Assembly (NCBI GenBank): GCA_047967505.1
Contig: CM106539.1
From: Dipteris shenzhenensis
Lineage: Eukaryota; Polypodiophyta; Polypodiopsida; Gleicheniales
Direction: 5' to 3' (one strand)
DNA: 64,000 bases
Shown: in pieces, positions 34,201-45,039 of the stretch
Layout: every line of letters starts with the position of its first letter
Numbering within the stretch: position 1 is the first letter of the stretch
The notes under the pieces: generated by a model
Seen by the model: the letters and a program-made list of their open reading frames with translations, nothing else
What the model was told of the DNA's origin: nothing
Database searches by the model: none
Translations under genes and position numbers: made by a program

Positions 34201-35283
34201 CTAGAGAATGGTATCATAAGTTTGATGCTTTCATTCTGTCCCAGGGTTTTAGAAGGAGTGAAATTGATCACTGCCTCTACACTAAAAGGGCTAAGGATAA
34301 TAGCCTGATAATCTTGGCACTATATGTGGATGATATGCTATTGGCTAGCAAGAATACTTATGAGCTAGATGCATTAAAGGCCAAGTTGCATCAGGCCTTT
34401 GATATGAAGGATTTGGGATTTGCAGGTCATATTCTTGGTATGCGCATCACGCGTGATCGGAGTAGGAAACTCCTTTGGCTTTCACAAAAAGAGTATGTTA
34501 CAAAAGTATTGCAGCGTTTCAATATGGAGGGGGGGAAGGCAGTGAGTACTCCATTGCCTCCATATGTGAAACTGAGTCATACAGATAGTCCCAAATCAGA
34601 TGAGGAGAGGGCCATGATGGCCAAGGTTCCTTATGCATCAGCAGTTGGGAGTCTTATGTATGCTATGATAGCTACTAGACCAGACATTGCATTTGCAGTG
34701 GGAGTTGTTAGCCGGTATATGGCTAATCTAGGAAAGAGGCATTGGGAGGCAGTTAAGTGCATCATGAGGTACATGAAGGGTACCAAGGAGATGTGCATTT
34801 GCTTTGGTAAAGGAGACATGCGTGTACTTGGGTACACAGATTCAGACTATGTAGGGCATGTGGATAGTAGGAGATCCACTTCTGGTTATGTGTTCACCTT
34901 TGCAGGTGGTGCAGTGTCGTGGATGTCTCATGCATAGAAGTGCGTTGCTTTGTGTACCACAGAGGCTGAGTATGTTGTAGCCACAGAGGGTTGCAAGGAG
35001 GCTATATGGCTTGATCGGCTAGTGGGAGATTTGGGGATTCATACAGGTGTACCGACATTGCATAGTGATTCCATGAGTGCTATTCAGCTAGCACGGAATC
35101 CAGTCTTTCATGCAAAGACCAAACACATTGAGGTCAGGTACCATTTCATCAGGGAGGTACTTGAGGACAAGCGCATAGAGCTTGTCAATGTTCATACAGA
35201 TGATAACCCTGCAGATATGCTGACGAAGAGTCTACCTAGTCAGCGGTTTGAGTATTGTCGTGTATTGATGGGCATTGGATAGT
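31211..35283 (+). pseudogene. copia gag-pol polyprotein, broken by three stops and two frameshifts
   Basis: The start is the ATG at 31211 (MASSSMSEKEFF). Gag is interrupted by TAG at 31460-31462 and by a two-base insertion near 31850. The zinc knuckle CYHCGKKGHMKKDC lies near 31914 and the protease DSGASFHVT near 32173. The integrase finger (WHCRLGHMS, CEHCLYGK) precedes a TAG at 32884-32886 and a seven-base deletion near 33013. RT carries YVDDMLLAS near 34322 and RNase H YTDSDYVGHVDSRRSTSG near 34840. RNase H is cut by TAG at 34935-34937 and continues to the natural end at 35281-35283. All three stops replace CAG codons of copy 1. The encoded proteins would not be made as a polyprotein. Confidence 0.95.
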
Positions 35284-35326
35284 ATGCTCACTGTGGTTGT
35301 TCTCCCTTAAAGGCACATTGTACTTT

Positions 35327-35337
35327 AAGTGGGAGGT
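35327..35337 (+). other. Polypurine tract of copia copy 2
   Basis: AAGTGGGAGGT directly precedes the 3' LTR and is identical to that of copy 1. It primes plus-strand DNA synthesis. Confidence 0.9.
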
Positions 35338-35508
35338 TGTGGGGGTTAAAGGTCACTGTGCCTTTACCCCGGTTATGTACAATACTCAAACACATATATA
35401 AATGAATGAAAAAGAAGATTAGGGTGGTTCTGCACCCACCAAAACTTGTGTGGCTCTCTGTTTCTCTCTCTCCCTCTTCCGTTCTTGCTTCCGTTGAGAG
35501 CACTCTCA
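35338..35508 (+). repeat. 3' LTR of copia copy 2 (171 bp)
   Basis: Identical by eye to 29614-29784. It is followed by the right target duplication ATCTC at 35509-35513. Confidence 0.97.
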
Positions 35509-36232
35509 ATCTCCATTAGATGTTTCTGCATTTAACCTGGCTTTGTTCTTTTTAGAGCGCTTATCACACACACTTGCTCTTCCATCATCACTATTGGTGT
35601 CAGAATCTATCATTCCATCCTCTTTGTCAATCGTTGCTATCACATGAGTAGCACTGAATGTTTCATGACTGCTAATCTTTTTCATGTCCTTGTGGATCTT
35701 CTTCCTCAGGTCTCTAATGAGCCTGACTGTCAGGTACTTATCATCGAGACGTGGGTCACATTTTGCAATTAGGCATTTCATTTTTCCCAAGTACGTGCAT
35801 ACATCTTCCCTGTGACCTTGTTCAAGCTTAGTCAATTGGAGAGTGGGATCATCTTGAAGCCTTTCCACTTGAAACCACCACTTGGATTTGTTTTGTAGCA
35901 GGTCGCACATGGCTCGTTCTTCTACTAGGAGATCGAGGTACCATTCAGAGGCTTTGTTAGTTAAGGCCATGGGGAACCATGCGACCTTGGTTTCATTTTG
36001 ATTGATCCCCTCTAGCTCGATATGCGGCATCAAAACATTGGAGGAATCTTGCTAGATCACACTGGCCATTGTATTTTGAAACTTCTAGTCTTCCCAAGGT
36101 TCGCATGCCTTGATTGTTATTGTATCGGACATAATTGCTATGATGGTTAAAGAAATTGTCTCCATAAGCTTCTAGGTCAATGTCACCATCATCGTGATGG
36201 GGATCTACCATGTTGTGACTTGGAGTCATCAA
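35509..36232 (-). pseudogene. gypsy gag, 5' portion
   Basis: On the minus strand, 36232-35993 (starts MMTPSHNMVDPHHDD) and the overlapping frame 36033-35506 encode a Gag capsid-like region. Visible blocks include KYNGQCDLARFLQCFDAAYR, then VAWFPMALTNKASEWYLDLL, QLTKLEQGHREDVCTYLGKM and LIRDLRKKIHKDMKKI. These match the retrotransposon Gag fold of plant gypsy elements. A frame change lies near 36010. The frame ends artificially in the copia LTR. Its continuation is at 29613 on the other side of the insertion. Confidence 0.85.
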
Positions 36233-37019
36233 ATGGATTGGATGAATTTCAAGGGGGGAATTTGAGGTAGAGGGTGGTCAGAGACATTGGCTAGAGCGTA
36301 GTTTCATGCAGAATTGTGGAGAGGTCGATTGGGTAAGTCCTCCTCAAGTCCTGATTGTTGATGTATGTGTGTTACATGGGTTAGAGATGTGCCAATATAT
36401 TAGGAGACATTGTGTTATAATTGTGCCTAGTATTTCCCCCCTTGAGTGCAAGAATGTGTTAGTGTAGACGGATCATCAATCGAAGGTCATGGGTGAAAGT
36501 TATGAGCGAATTAGTGCAAAAAGGAGCCCACATGGGGGCACGCATTAACAAGTTCTAGAGATGCCATAATAGTGTATAATGGGATGAAAATTTTTCTCGT
36601 AGTGTGGTGTTTTGTTATGTGAAATCTAGGTTCAAATCGGATTCAATTTTGTTCCTCCTCGCAAATGTCAGGGGTGGTGTTTTATGGACACGACATGACA
36701 TCCAAAGATTTGTGCCTTCTAGAAATTGAAGCCCAACAATTACATGACTAAGGCTGTTCTTAGAGTAGCTCATAATTCATCCTTGGTTGCAACTTATATA
36801 GCACTGGGACATGGAGTATCATCCTTCGATGTTGTATCCAACTTTGCTATTTCTGTTGTTGATTCTAAATCCTTGCTCGCTCTAACAACATGCATCAAAA
36901 GAGAGGAATGTTACATGAGAATTCATATTATAGCAAGTATATCTAGGGCAAGGAAAGCAAACTAAATGAGTGAGTTATATTTCTTAAGTTAGGGGCAACA
37001 TATGGCTTTTTTTAGGCAT
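36233..37019. other. Gypsy leader and unrecognised sequence
   Basis: The first part is presumably the untranslated leader of the minus-strand gypsy element. On the plus strand 36726-36965 stays open for 79 codons with protein-like composition (includes ATYIALGHGVSSFDVVSNFA), but I cannot assign it. A faint resemblance to the core of MutS-type proteins is not enough to call. Confidence 0.35.
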
Positions 37020-37029
37020 CTTTGCCTCT

Positions 37030-37432
37030 AAAATTGGGTCTGTATGGACTTAAAATGTCACTGAGGTATCCTAACTGACCTAGTTTAGTTGGCCTAACTA
37101 ACCCAATTCAGTTGATCTAACTAAGCATGATAGTTATCCTAACTATGTCTGTTGGTCTAACTAAGTCAGTTGGTCTAATTGTGGTAGCTCGCCACCAACC
37201 TAACTCGTCACTTTACTTAGCCTAACCAACCTATCTAGTTCAACAAAGCTGAGGGGTCATCCTAACCTAGCTGAAGGTAAGTTAAACTAACTACAATTAA
37301 CCTCAGCTAGACATAGTTAAACTAACTAATCAACTAACCTAACCTAACCTAACCTAGGCTAATAAAATAACTAAGGTTAGTTTAACCTAACCTAGACTAA
37401 CACTAACCTAACTAAGGTTAATCTTTAAAAAA
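37030..37432. repeat. CTAAC-rich low-complexity tract
   Basis: Imperfect repeats of CTAACTNA(C/G) and CCTAA words, including four consecutive CCTAA units near 37340, run for about 400 bases. The tract ends at an A-run before a G-rich region. It is simple-sequence derived and is not the plant CCCTAAA telomere repeat. Confidence 0.75.
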
Positions 37433-37854
37433 AAAACTCGGGGGGTGGGGACTGCTACCGTCGGGAGGGGTGGGGGTGGAGGGGGGGTGCAAGGTGAAAG
37501 GCGAGGGGGGGAGTGATAGGAGGGGGAGTAGGGAGGGGTGAGGAGTGAGTAGGAGAGGACGCGGGCTAGGCGACGGGCGGGTAGCACCACGTAGGTGTGG
37601 CGGGCTACATCAATGGAGGAGTGGAGACGTTGTTGGGGGTGGCCATGCAAGCAGACACCGCATTTGGTGAGTTGGGTGGTTGTTGCCTTGAGGGGCCGCC
37701 CCTAGTGTGCCGTTATGGGTGGGCTCTAAGCATCATCGCGAGGTAGGCGCTTCCATGCGAGGGCCAACTTTAGGGTGACCAATGATAGTGGTGAGAGAGG
37801 TGTGTGAGGGGGGGTGAGAGAGGTGGGGGGGGAAGAGAGAGAATCCATACATCA
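37433..37854. other. G-rich low-complexity tract
   Basis: Repeated G-runs (for example 37438-37550 and 37805-37840) abut the broken end of the next gypsy element. No gene is supported. Open frames on the minus strand are Pro/Ser-rich artefacts of the composition. Confidence 0.6.
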
Positions 37855-38729
37855 TCATGAATGGGGATTGAAACCTGTAGCTGAATGTTTGGCATTGTTA
37901 TATGCAAATTCTAATATGGGCAAATATTGTTCCAAATTAGTTTTCCATTTACTTACATATGCTTGAAGCATATCTTCAATGATCTGATTGACCCTTTCAG
38001 TTTGACCATCACTCTGTGGATGATTTGTGGTGCTCATATTTAACAAAGTTTCCAATGTTATAAACAAAGCCCTCCAAAAATGGATGTTAAATTTGCTATT
38101 TTGGTCACTAACAATACCGGATGGTAGCCCATACAATCTATAAATATACTCCACAAATAGCCTAGCTAATTTTGGAGTTTTAACATCTTCATTGACAGGA
38201 ATAAAATGAGCTATCTTGCTCAACTGATCAACAACTACCCACATAGAGTTGTGCCCCCTCTGTGTCCTAGGTAATCCCACAATAAAATCTATGGAGGTGC
38301 TCTCCCATTTGCTAGATGGAACCTCCAATGGGTGGAGGAGACCTTCTACCTTAAGGCGTTTAGCCTTATTAACATTGCATTTTTGGCAATTCAATACATC
38401 ATCTTGGACGTCCTTACCTATACCAAGCCAAAAGAATTGCCTTTTTAGAAGCGCATACATGTTCTAAATTCTTGGGTGTCCAACATTCGGATTATCATGA
38501 CATTCAAAAAGAATTTGGCGCCTAACGTCATTATTATCTGGGACACATAATCTACCCTTATAGAGCAAGTAGCCATCCTCAATAGTATATTTTTTCCACC
38601 TGAATCCATTATCACCAACCTGTGGTGTGTCGCCATTTCCATGCGACTTCTCAGTGGAAGCCTCTTAATTAGTTGAATCCCTATTTCTAATTGCTTTCCA
38701 TATTTCAAAGAAGTGAGGATCAAACTCAC
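37855..38729 (-). pseudogene. gypsy integrase, C-terminally truncated
   Basis: On the minus strand 38729-38445 holds the integrase lead-in (LLYKGRLCVPDNNDVRRQIL, then FECHDNPNVGHPRI). After a stop, 38460-37855 gives 201 codons. The zinc finger is completed by CQKCNVNKAKR. The D,D,E core is visible as STSIDFIVGLPRT, IVSDQNSKFNIHFWRAL and NHPQSDGQTERVNQIIEDML. The frame ends at SATGFNPHS where low-complexity sequence begins. In a typical gypsy integrase another 150-250 residues follow. It is truncated, though the catalytic triad is intact. Confidence 0.9.
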
Positions 38730-40212
38730 ATTTCCCTTTTAAGGACTCTAGGAAATCATCCTAAAATTGAGTAAAACTCAATTCATTAACAATTGGCATT
38801 TGGCTAAGTGAGTTTGCTCCCACATTGAACTTCCCCTTCCAATATGTCAATTGCATATCAAACTCTTGTATTAATTCAGCCCATCTAGATTTTCTACCTT
38901 TAAGCTCTGGTTGATTGTTGCGAATCCACTTAATGCTCTCTTGATCAAAGATGATCTTGAATTTAGCACCATATCAATACTGCCTCCACTTATTTAAAGC
39001 ATAAACTATAGCGTACAGTTCCTTCTCATATGCCGAGTAATTCCATTGGGCACGATCTAACTTTTTTCTTTCAAAAGAAACTGGTCGACTTTTTGTAAAA
39101 GTACCATCCCAATCGCAAAATCATTGGCATCTGTCTCAACCACAAATGGTTGATTGGGATCCACTACCTCTAAGACAAGAACTGCTGCTATAGCTACTTT
39201 TATTTTTTCCAAAATTCTCTTTTGAGGTTCATCCCATATGAAGGTGCTTCCGTTCCCCTTAAGCTGGTCCGTTATCAAAACAGCAATCTTAGCATAATCT
39301 TGGATGAATCTCCTATATAATCTAGACAAACCTAAGAATATTTGTAATTCTTCCAGTTTTGTAGGATGTGGCCATTCCAATATAGCCCTTACCTTTTCAA
39401 GGTCCATAGGAACCCCTTCTTGGAATATTATGTCCCAAGTATTTCACTTCTTTTGCAAAGAATTCACATTTGGATTCTTTAGCAAAGAGTAAATTATCTC
39501 TAAGCAGATGCTGGAACACTTTTTGCAAATGTTCTAAATGTTGTTTTATGGTTTTTCTATGCATAAGGATATAATCTAAAAATACTACATCAAATTTTTG
39601 TAAATATGGCCTTAAGACACTATTCATAAGTGTCATGAAAGTTGTTGCAGCATTTGTTAATCCAAATGGCATTACTTTAAATTGATAATGCCCATACTTA
39701 GTATGAAATGATGTCTTAGGGACATCCTCTTCCCTAATTTGTACTTGGTGATATCTTGGCCTTAAATAAATTTCAATAAAATATTTTGCCACTTGCAATT
39801 GATCAAAGAGCTCATCAATGATAGGCATAGGATACTTATTTTTTATGGCGATTTTATTTAATGCTCGATAATCTATGCATAAAGGCATAGTACCATCCTT
39901 TTTCTTTACCAGTAAAACTGGTGCAGACCAAGGTGAGCTACTTGGTTGAATTTGGCCTTTTCTAAGGTATTTAGTTAATTGTCTTTCAACCCCACATTCC
40001 TCCGTTTGACTAATCCTATATGGGCGTTTACAAACAAGGGTAGACCCAGGAATCAAATCTATTTTATGATCTAATTCTCTCTCAGGGGGTAAACCATTAG
40101 GCAAATCAGATAGAAAAACATCTTTAAATTCAAACATTAAATCATTAAAAGAAGATTTATACTTTTTAACATTATAAAAAACAATATTACTCCTTTCTAA
40201 TGTAGAGGACAT
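38730..40212 (-). pseudogene. gypsy reverse transcriptase and RNase H with altered catalytic box
   Basis: On the minus strand 40212-39397 encodes 271 residues: [54 protein letters not shown], and [20 protein letters not shown]. The catalytic box reads [13 protein letters not shown], so the second Asp of the usual FxDD is Tyr, which would abolish polymerisation. The thumb continues in another frame (39407-39057, ILEWPHPTKLEELQIFLGLS). RNase H follows with WNYSAYEKELYAIVYALNKW and AKFKIIFDQESIKWI, interrupted by a stop. Confidence 0.9.
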
Positions 40213-40700
40213 AAAATCACCAATAAAAGTAACCTCACAGAGATATACCTCACATTCTTCTTGGTGTAGTAGTCATTCCAATTCCATTGAACAAACAAGA
40301 GGAGAGTTGGGCACATCATGTTCTCCTTGGATCTGGAAGACTCTACCCTCTTTTTCAAACATAATGGATAACTCGGTTGTAAGCTATGCCCAAGACTATA
40401 CAGCCATTCTTGACCAAGCACTACATCTATTTGATTGAGATGCATGATTTGGAAATCCAAGGTATCCTGATAGCTTTGAATATCCACCTCTACACCATCT
40501 ATCATGGTGTCCCAAACTTTTTTATCACTCCCTTTGCCAAAGAGACCACATTTTTATTTGCACTTGGACTCTTAGGCAATTTTAACTTCTTAACTTAATG
40601 AGTAGTTTAAGAAATTATGTGTTGCATTGTCATCGACCATCACTCTTACCCTTTGCCCCTTTATTTTTCCTTGCATCCTCATTAAGTAATGAGGACCAAA
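40197..40700 (-). pseudogene. gypsy retropepsin with altered active site
   Basis: On the minus strand the block VRVMVDDNATHNFLNYS stands where gypsy protease normally has DSGATHNF, so Ser-Gly of the triad is replaced by Asp-Asn. After a frame change, 40505-40197 continues with DTLDFQIMHLNQIDVVLGQE and WLYSLG, the end of the fold. It is inactive by active-site change as well as by the break. Confidence 0.78.
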
Positions 40701-42449
40701 GGTGGGCTGCCACATTGCCGATGATAGACAACACATGTGGGTGCTATCCTCATGATAGACCTCTATCTTAGTGTACTTTTCACTATCATTAAGCGACAAC
40801 ACCTGCACCGCATGTACTTGCTTTTGTGGAGGTCTAGTTGGGGCTTTAGCTCCCGCTTCTTTATTTTTAGGGCAGTTCCAAGCAGCATGGTCTTTGCCCA
40901 AACATTTGAAGCAAAGATTTTCCTATTTGGCCCTTTCATAATCCTCTTTCTTCAAGAGAGGATAATTTTGTGTTTGAGGTTTCTTAGGTGGTGCTTGAGG
41001 AACCTCCTTCTTAAATTGTCCCTTACTTTTCAAATTGGGAAATTTGTTGAACTTAAGAACAAAACCTGTTTGTTCTAAAGTTCTAACTTTGGGTTTCCTC
41101 ATTGTATCATCATATATTTGGGCCATGCGCCAACTCCCTTTGGTAAGAAAACCTATCAATATCTTGAGTATGAGATGAATTTAATAATATGATATGAGTA
41201 GAAATTAGTCAAATTAACTTGGTTGTGTTCTACATTAAAAAAGCTTCAAATATGTCTTTACACTTTGAAATTTGGGTAACACATGAAAAAGTTATAGGAG
41301 ATTGGTTTTCATATTTTAGTGTATTTTTTGTTTTACCCCCCCTCATCCAAAAGATCCCCCCCCCTTGGGCTTCACATATTATGAAAAATATGTATAAATC
41401 TAAAAAACTTGCATATTTTTGAAGGTATATACCTCATATTTTGTGGGAGGGGGGACATAAAATTCTCATATTTTTCCCTTGCATATTTGAATATTTAAAA
41501 GGAAATTCATGCATATTCTATATAGACCGTGTCCCCCCATACCCTGGATTTTAGACGAGGGTAAAAACATATTACATATTGAGTTGGCACCCCAAGATTT
41601 GGGCATACTTAATTGCTTCCTCAAAGGTTTTGGGAGAATTTATTTTCACCTCAACCTTATAAGTGTCTTTGAGACCTCTCATGAAACCCCTTATCTTCTG
41701 GAATTCATCAATTCCTTTCAGCCTAAGGACTGCCTCCCTATAATTTGCTATATACTTGCTATATACTGGACTAGAATGTTTTTACCCATAGTGCAATTGT
41801 CCCAAGCCTCCCATGCTCTTTCTAATTCATTTTTCGGTAAAAACTCTTTTAAGAAGGCTTGTTCAAACTCAGCCCAATACCTAGGAATTCTATCATTTCT
41901 CTGAGGCTCATCCACCATATATAGGCCTTGTTTCCAAGGGAAAGACTTGCTTCCATGACTTGATTTTTAGGAGGGGTATTCTTGAGTCGATGGAAGTCTT
42001 GCCATTTTGCAAGAACATATTAATTGCATCTTTATTATGCTCCTTTTCTTCCCCTTTGAAAATTGGCAGTTTCAAGTCCTTAAGAATGTTCTCAGAATGT
42101 TAGAGGTTTCTCTAAGTTGAGAGGTGGACCTCTCAGCTTGATTAGGAGGAGTTGATGATTTTTCCATAGGAGTTACCATGGCTAACTTGATTATGGCTTT
42201 AGCTAGGATTTTCAAAGTATTACTAATAATTCCTAACCGTGCTTCCATTTTTTGTGTTTGAGTTTCAAGTTTAGTGAATTCTATAAATAGAATTCCATAA
42301 TAACCGTAATCTAAGTCTTCCATTTCCACGTCATCCTTGTGAGTTTCATTTTGTACTTACTCATGTATTTCCTCTCCAGCAATAGCTTTTCCTTTTCTTG
42401 CCCTTTCCTCGCTCTCGGTAACCATTTCATCCCTTTTTGGAGTTGACAT
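40700..42449 (-). pseudogene. gypsy gag with zinc knuckle
   Basis: The likely start is the ATG at 42449-42447 on the minus strand (MSTPKRDEMVTESEERARKG), followed by an early stop. The 42329-42072 frame holds a coiled-coil-like segment (KLETQTQKMEARLGIISNTL). The capsid-like core follows at about 41900-41550 (PRYWAEFEQAFLKEFLPKNE). 41159-40923 is basic, and the knuckle CFKCLGKDHAAWNC lies near 40915-40875. Multiple frame breaks are present. It encodes the RNA-packaging protein of the element above. Confidence 0.8.
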
Positions 42450-45039
42450 TTTCAAATGCAAGTTTTCCATATTTTTATAAAGCAAAAAGCTTTGTCGAGA
42501 GAAAAATATGATTGCCACGTCCATAGAATTTGCTCAATGGCCTTGGATTTGTCTTTTAAATTCAAACTCGCTCTCGTTGCATGCCACACAAGTTATAATT
42601 CTTCAATCCTACTCTCAAACTTCTCGACTTGGTCTTCAATCCTCGTCTTTAAATTTGGAGAGGCTAAAATGCCTTGGAGTGCCTTGGAGAGAAAGAGGAA
42701 AGCGGGGGAAATGGAAAGAGAAAAGGCTTATACACTTAGATTTTCAGAGGGGTAGAAATGTATATGATGAAGTGGATTTTTTTCTAAATGTTTTAAAACC
42801 TTGGGAAAACGTGGCTACGGCCTCCTTTGCATATTTGTGATTTTTTACAGGTTGACGAAGGTCGTCAAATATGGTTGCACATTCAACTTCTTTGTTCTTT
42901 TACTCTTCATGCTCTTATCTACTCCTGGCAGCTCTGAGCCTTTCAACCTTATTTACTTAGGTATGCAGCTTCATGAAATCGGTAGTGGACTATTTGAAGA
43001 TTGGTGCTTGCGTGATTGGGTTTCTCTCATCTCCTATGCACATATTGCTTGGGTCGTTATAATGGTTGCATGCAATCCAGCAGGGCCATCCTTTGGTGTA
43101 GGTGCTAGGCCTGTTAGATGTGTGCGTCCTCATGGGAGACTTGGGGTACATGATTGTAATTGGTCCATGCATGTTGGACATTGCATTAGAGCAACAACGG
43201 CCATGTGGTATGCCAGCAAAGCAAGTGGTAGACATGCAGAGTGGTCAGGTGCACAGGTGGCAGATGAGTTAGCAAAGATGGCATGGCATGGGGGCACATG
43301 TGCCCCACGAGGTGATACATGGTGGATGGGCCAATGGATCGTAAAGCACGAGGTAGATGGCTAACCAACCGTCACAACGGCCATGAAGACAACGGATCGC
43401 ATCCAAGAGCTCCTATTGATGGGGAACTTTAGTGCAGGACTCGAGGCAGATGCACAGAGAGTACATGGTGGGCGTAGATTGACTCAGGAGCTGACAGCAT
43501 GGCAAGCAGGATGTGGTCGTGTACAATGTACATAAGGGACTGGAGCACGTTGCCCACTCACCCCTTGATGCATGACACATGGCTACATACCAACAATCAC
43601 TATGGTAGTCTGACGGCAAGCCAAGGGAGGACGTGTGACCATGATCCAATAAGCAGAAGATCGGATCAACGGCCCTTGACCATCGTCATTGATAAAGGCA
43701 TGCAACACAGAGGAGAGCAGTTTAGCTAGCGAAGCTGAGTGAAACATGGAATAGAGACTTTGTGGGCTTGTCGCACTTGAGAAGAATTGAGCAAGATGAG
43801 ATGCCAGGAGATAGAGAAGCACCAAAGCTCGTGAATAAGAAGGAACACGGGCCTGTGGGAGTGGCTGATCATGTTGGAGAGGCGACCACATAAGAGCTAT
43901 ATGTCCGGTGAGGAGACATAGGGTGTGTGTGTGGAGCCAAGAGCTTTTGTAACTTGTGGAAGGCTTGGATCTCACATTATTTCTGGACTTCCTTCTCTGG
44001 TGTTAATCTATTGCTTCATCCCAAGTCTCTGTGTCGAAGGAGCGGCTGTTTGCGTGGTGTATGCTTTTGAGTGATGAGCCATGGGTTTGTTGTTGTTGAC
44101 TCATGGATTTGAGGCTTTGTTTGTCTACTAAGTCAAAGTGTGGTCTTTAGCGAGTCATGTGAGTGGAGAGGGAGGGCGGGGTAAATTCTGTGAGGAAAGT
44201 AGTGCCATTGTGTGGGCGATGAAGGTCTGTGTGCATTTTTCGTTGAGGATAGCCCGAGGGAGGTAACAGTAAAACTAGCCCATGCACAAGCAAGACACTT
44301 AACACGCCTCGAACAACCGGTCCCATGTTTGAGTCCCATTCAAATCAAAATCTACAGATGGAACCAAGGAATATTCCCAAAGGTTGAGGCTTGACCTAGG
44401 GTCTACCCGATGAGCCAACCTTTTGACCGAGATTTGTTTGACCCTAGCATTGTGTGGTAACATTAAAACAAACCGGTGTGCCTTCTAGGTCAATATGTAC
44501 ATGTAGCCCGTTGCATAGATTTCCTGTGTGCATATCGGGAGGTTGCGGGCTTGATCCTCATCAGGTGGACTATGCACAACTGGAATTGCGATGAAATATT
44601 TAGGGGTTGATTTTGTGAGGCACCGGTGGTCGAGCGGCCAATCCTTTTGCATCGCGTGGAGTCTACATAACCTGAAGGCTAACTCTCACTATTCTGAGAG
44701 GTGGAGAAGAGTAGTTAAGGGTTGGTTAGTTTTTAAGGTCCCATCCTAGGTCGATGGTTGGTATTTAAAGGAAGGATCTAACGGTTGTTTTTAAACCCTT
44801 GGATCTAAGGCCTGTGGGGAGATCCCATTGAGATTGGATGGCTGTGAGTAGGCTTTGGGACTTAGTTGTTTTCAAAGGTGAGTTTGGGAGAGTCCAAGGG
44901 ACGACGCATCCCAAAGGATCAGAGCTTCAAAGAGAGGGGTAATTTCCATGATTGATCTTGTGTAGGATAACACCAAGTTTGAGCCACTAGACTATGAGAG
45001 AAAAGAAGGAGGAAGAAGTTATTATATATTTAAAAAAAG
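42450..45039. other. No recognised gene; possible tRNA-like promoter boxes
   Basis: A 187-codon plus-strand frame (42801-43364) has no recognisable domain and uneven composition, so I do not call it. Two places resemble RNA polymerase III internal promoters. One is TAGCCCATGCACAAG near 44278 with GTTTGAGTCCC near 44330. The other is TAGCCCGTTGCATAG near 44506 with GGGCTTGATCC near 44550. They may be degenerate tRNA-derived SINE heads. Otherwise nothing is seen. Confidence 0.3.

Larger units (their letters stand above)
29614..35508 (+). mobile_element. Ty1/copia retrotransposon copy 2, structurally complete
   Basis: A 5.9-kb element with two 171-bp LTRs that look identical. It has an initiator-Met-type primer-binding site, a 1.4-kb leader, gag-pol in copia order, a polypurine tract and a perfect 5-bp target duplication. 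It sits in the opposite orientation inside the gag of an older gypsy element. Despite identical LTRs, gag-pol carries three stops and two frameshift indels relative to copy 1 at 2.7-7.85 kb. It is therefore non-autonomous and was probably mobilised in trans or copied from an already defective parent. Confidence 0.97.
25650..36232 (-). mobile_element. Old minus-strand Ty3/gypsy element, interrupted by a copia insertion
   Basis: Reading down the minus strand: Gag (36232-35509), the copia insertion (35508-29614), the rest of Gag with several zinc knuckles (29613-28300), retropepsin (about 28060-27650), linker, and RT (about 26400-25650). This is the gypsy gene order up to RT. Removing the copia element and one copy of its 5-bp duplication leaves the Gag frame open across the junction, so the gypsy element was there first. 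It is riddled with stops. No LTRs were found at either end. Confidence 0.85.
37855..42449 (-). mobile_element. Minus-strand Ty3/gypsy retrotransposon, 3'-truncated
   Basis: The minus-strand order is Gag (42449 to about 40850) with zinc knuckle, protease, RT, RNase H and integrase, ending abruptly at 37855 in low-complexity DNA. This is the gypsy order. The RT and integrase sequences resemble chromovirus-type elements, but the C-terminal integrase/chromodomain and 3' LTR are missing, so the lineage is uncertain. No 5' LTR or primer site was identified upstream of 42449. Protease and RT active-site residues are substituted, so the copy is dead. Confidence 0.88.

Noticed and set aside
36726-36965. 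79-codon frame as a MutS homologue fragment
   Set aside because: The resemblance (ending SSFDVVSNFA) is weak and limited to one helix, with no ATPase motif nearby.
37341-37365. CCTAA units as interstitial telomere repeat
   Set aside because: The unit is five bases and irregular, not the plant CCCTAAA heptamer.
42801-43364. 187-codon open frame as a gene
   Set aside because: It has no recognisable domain, is partly open on the other strand too, and lies in probable retrotransposon leader or flank. ADELAKMAW alone is too short to call RNase H.
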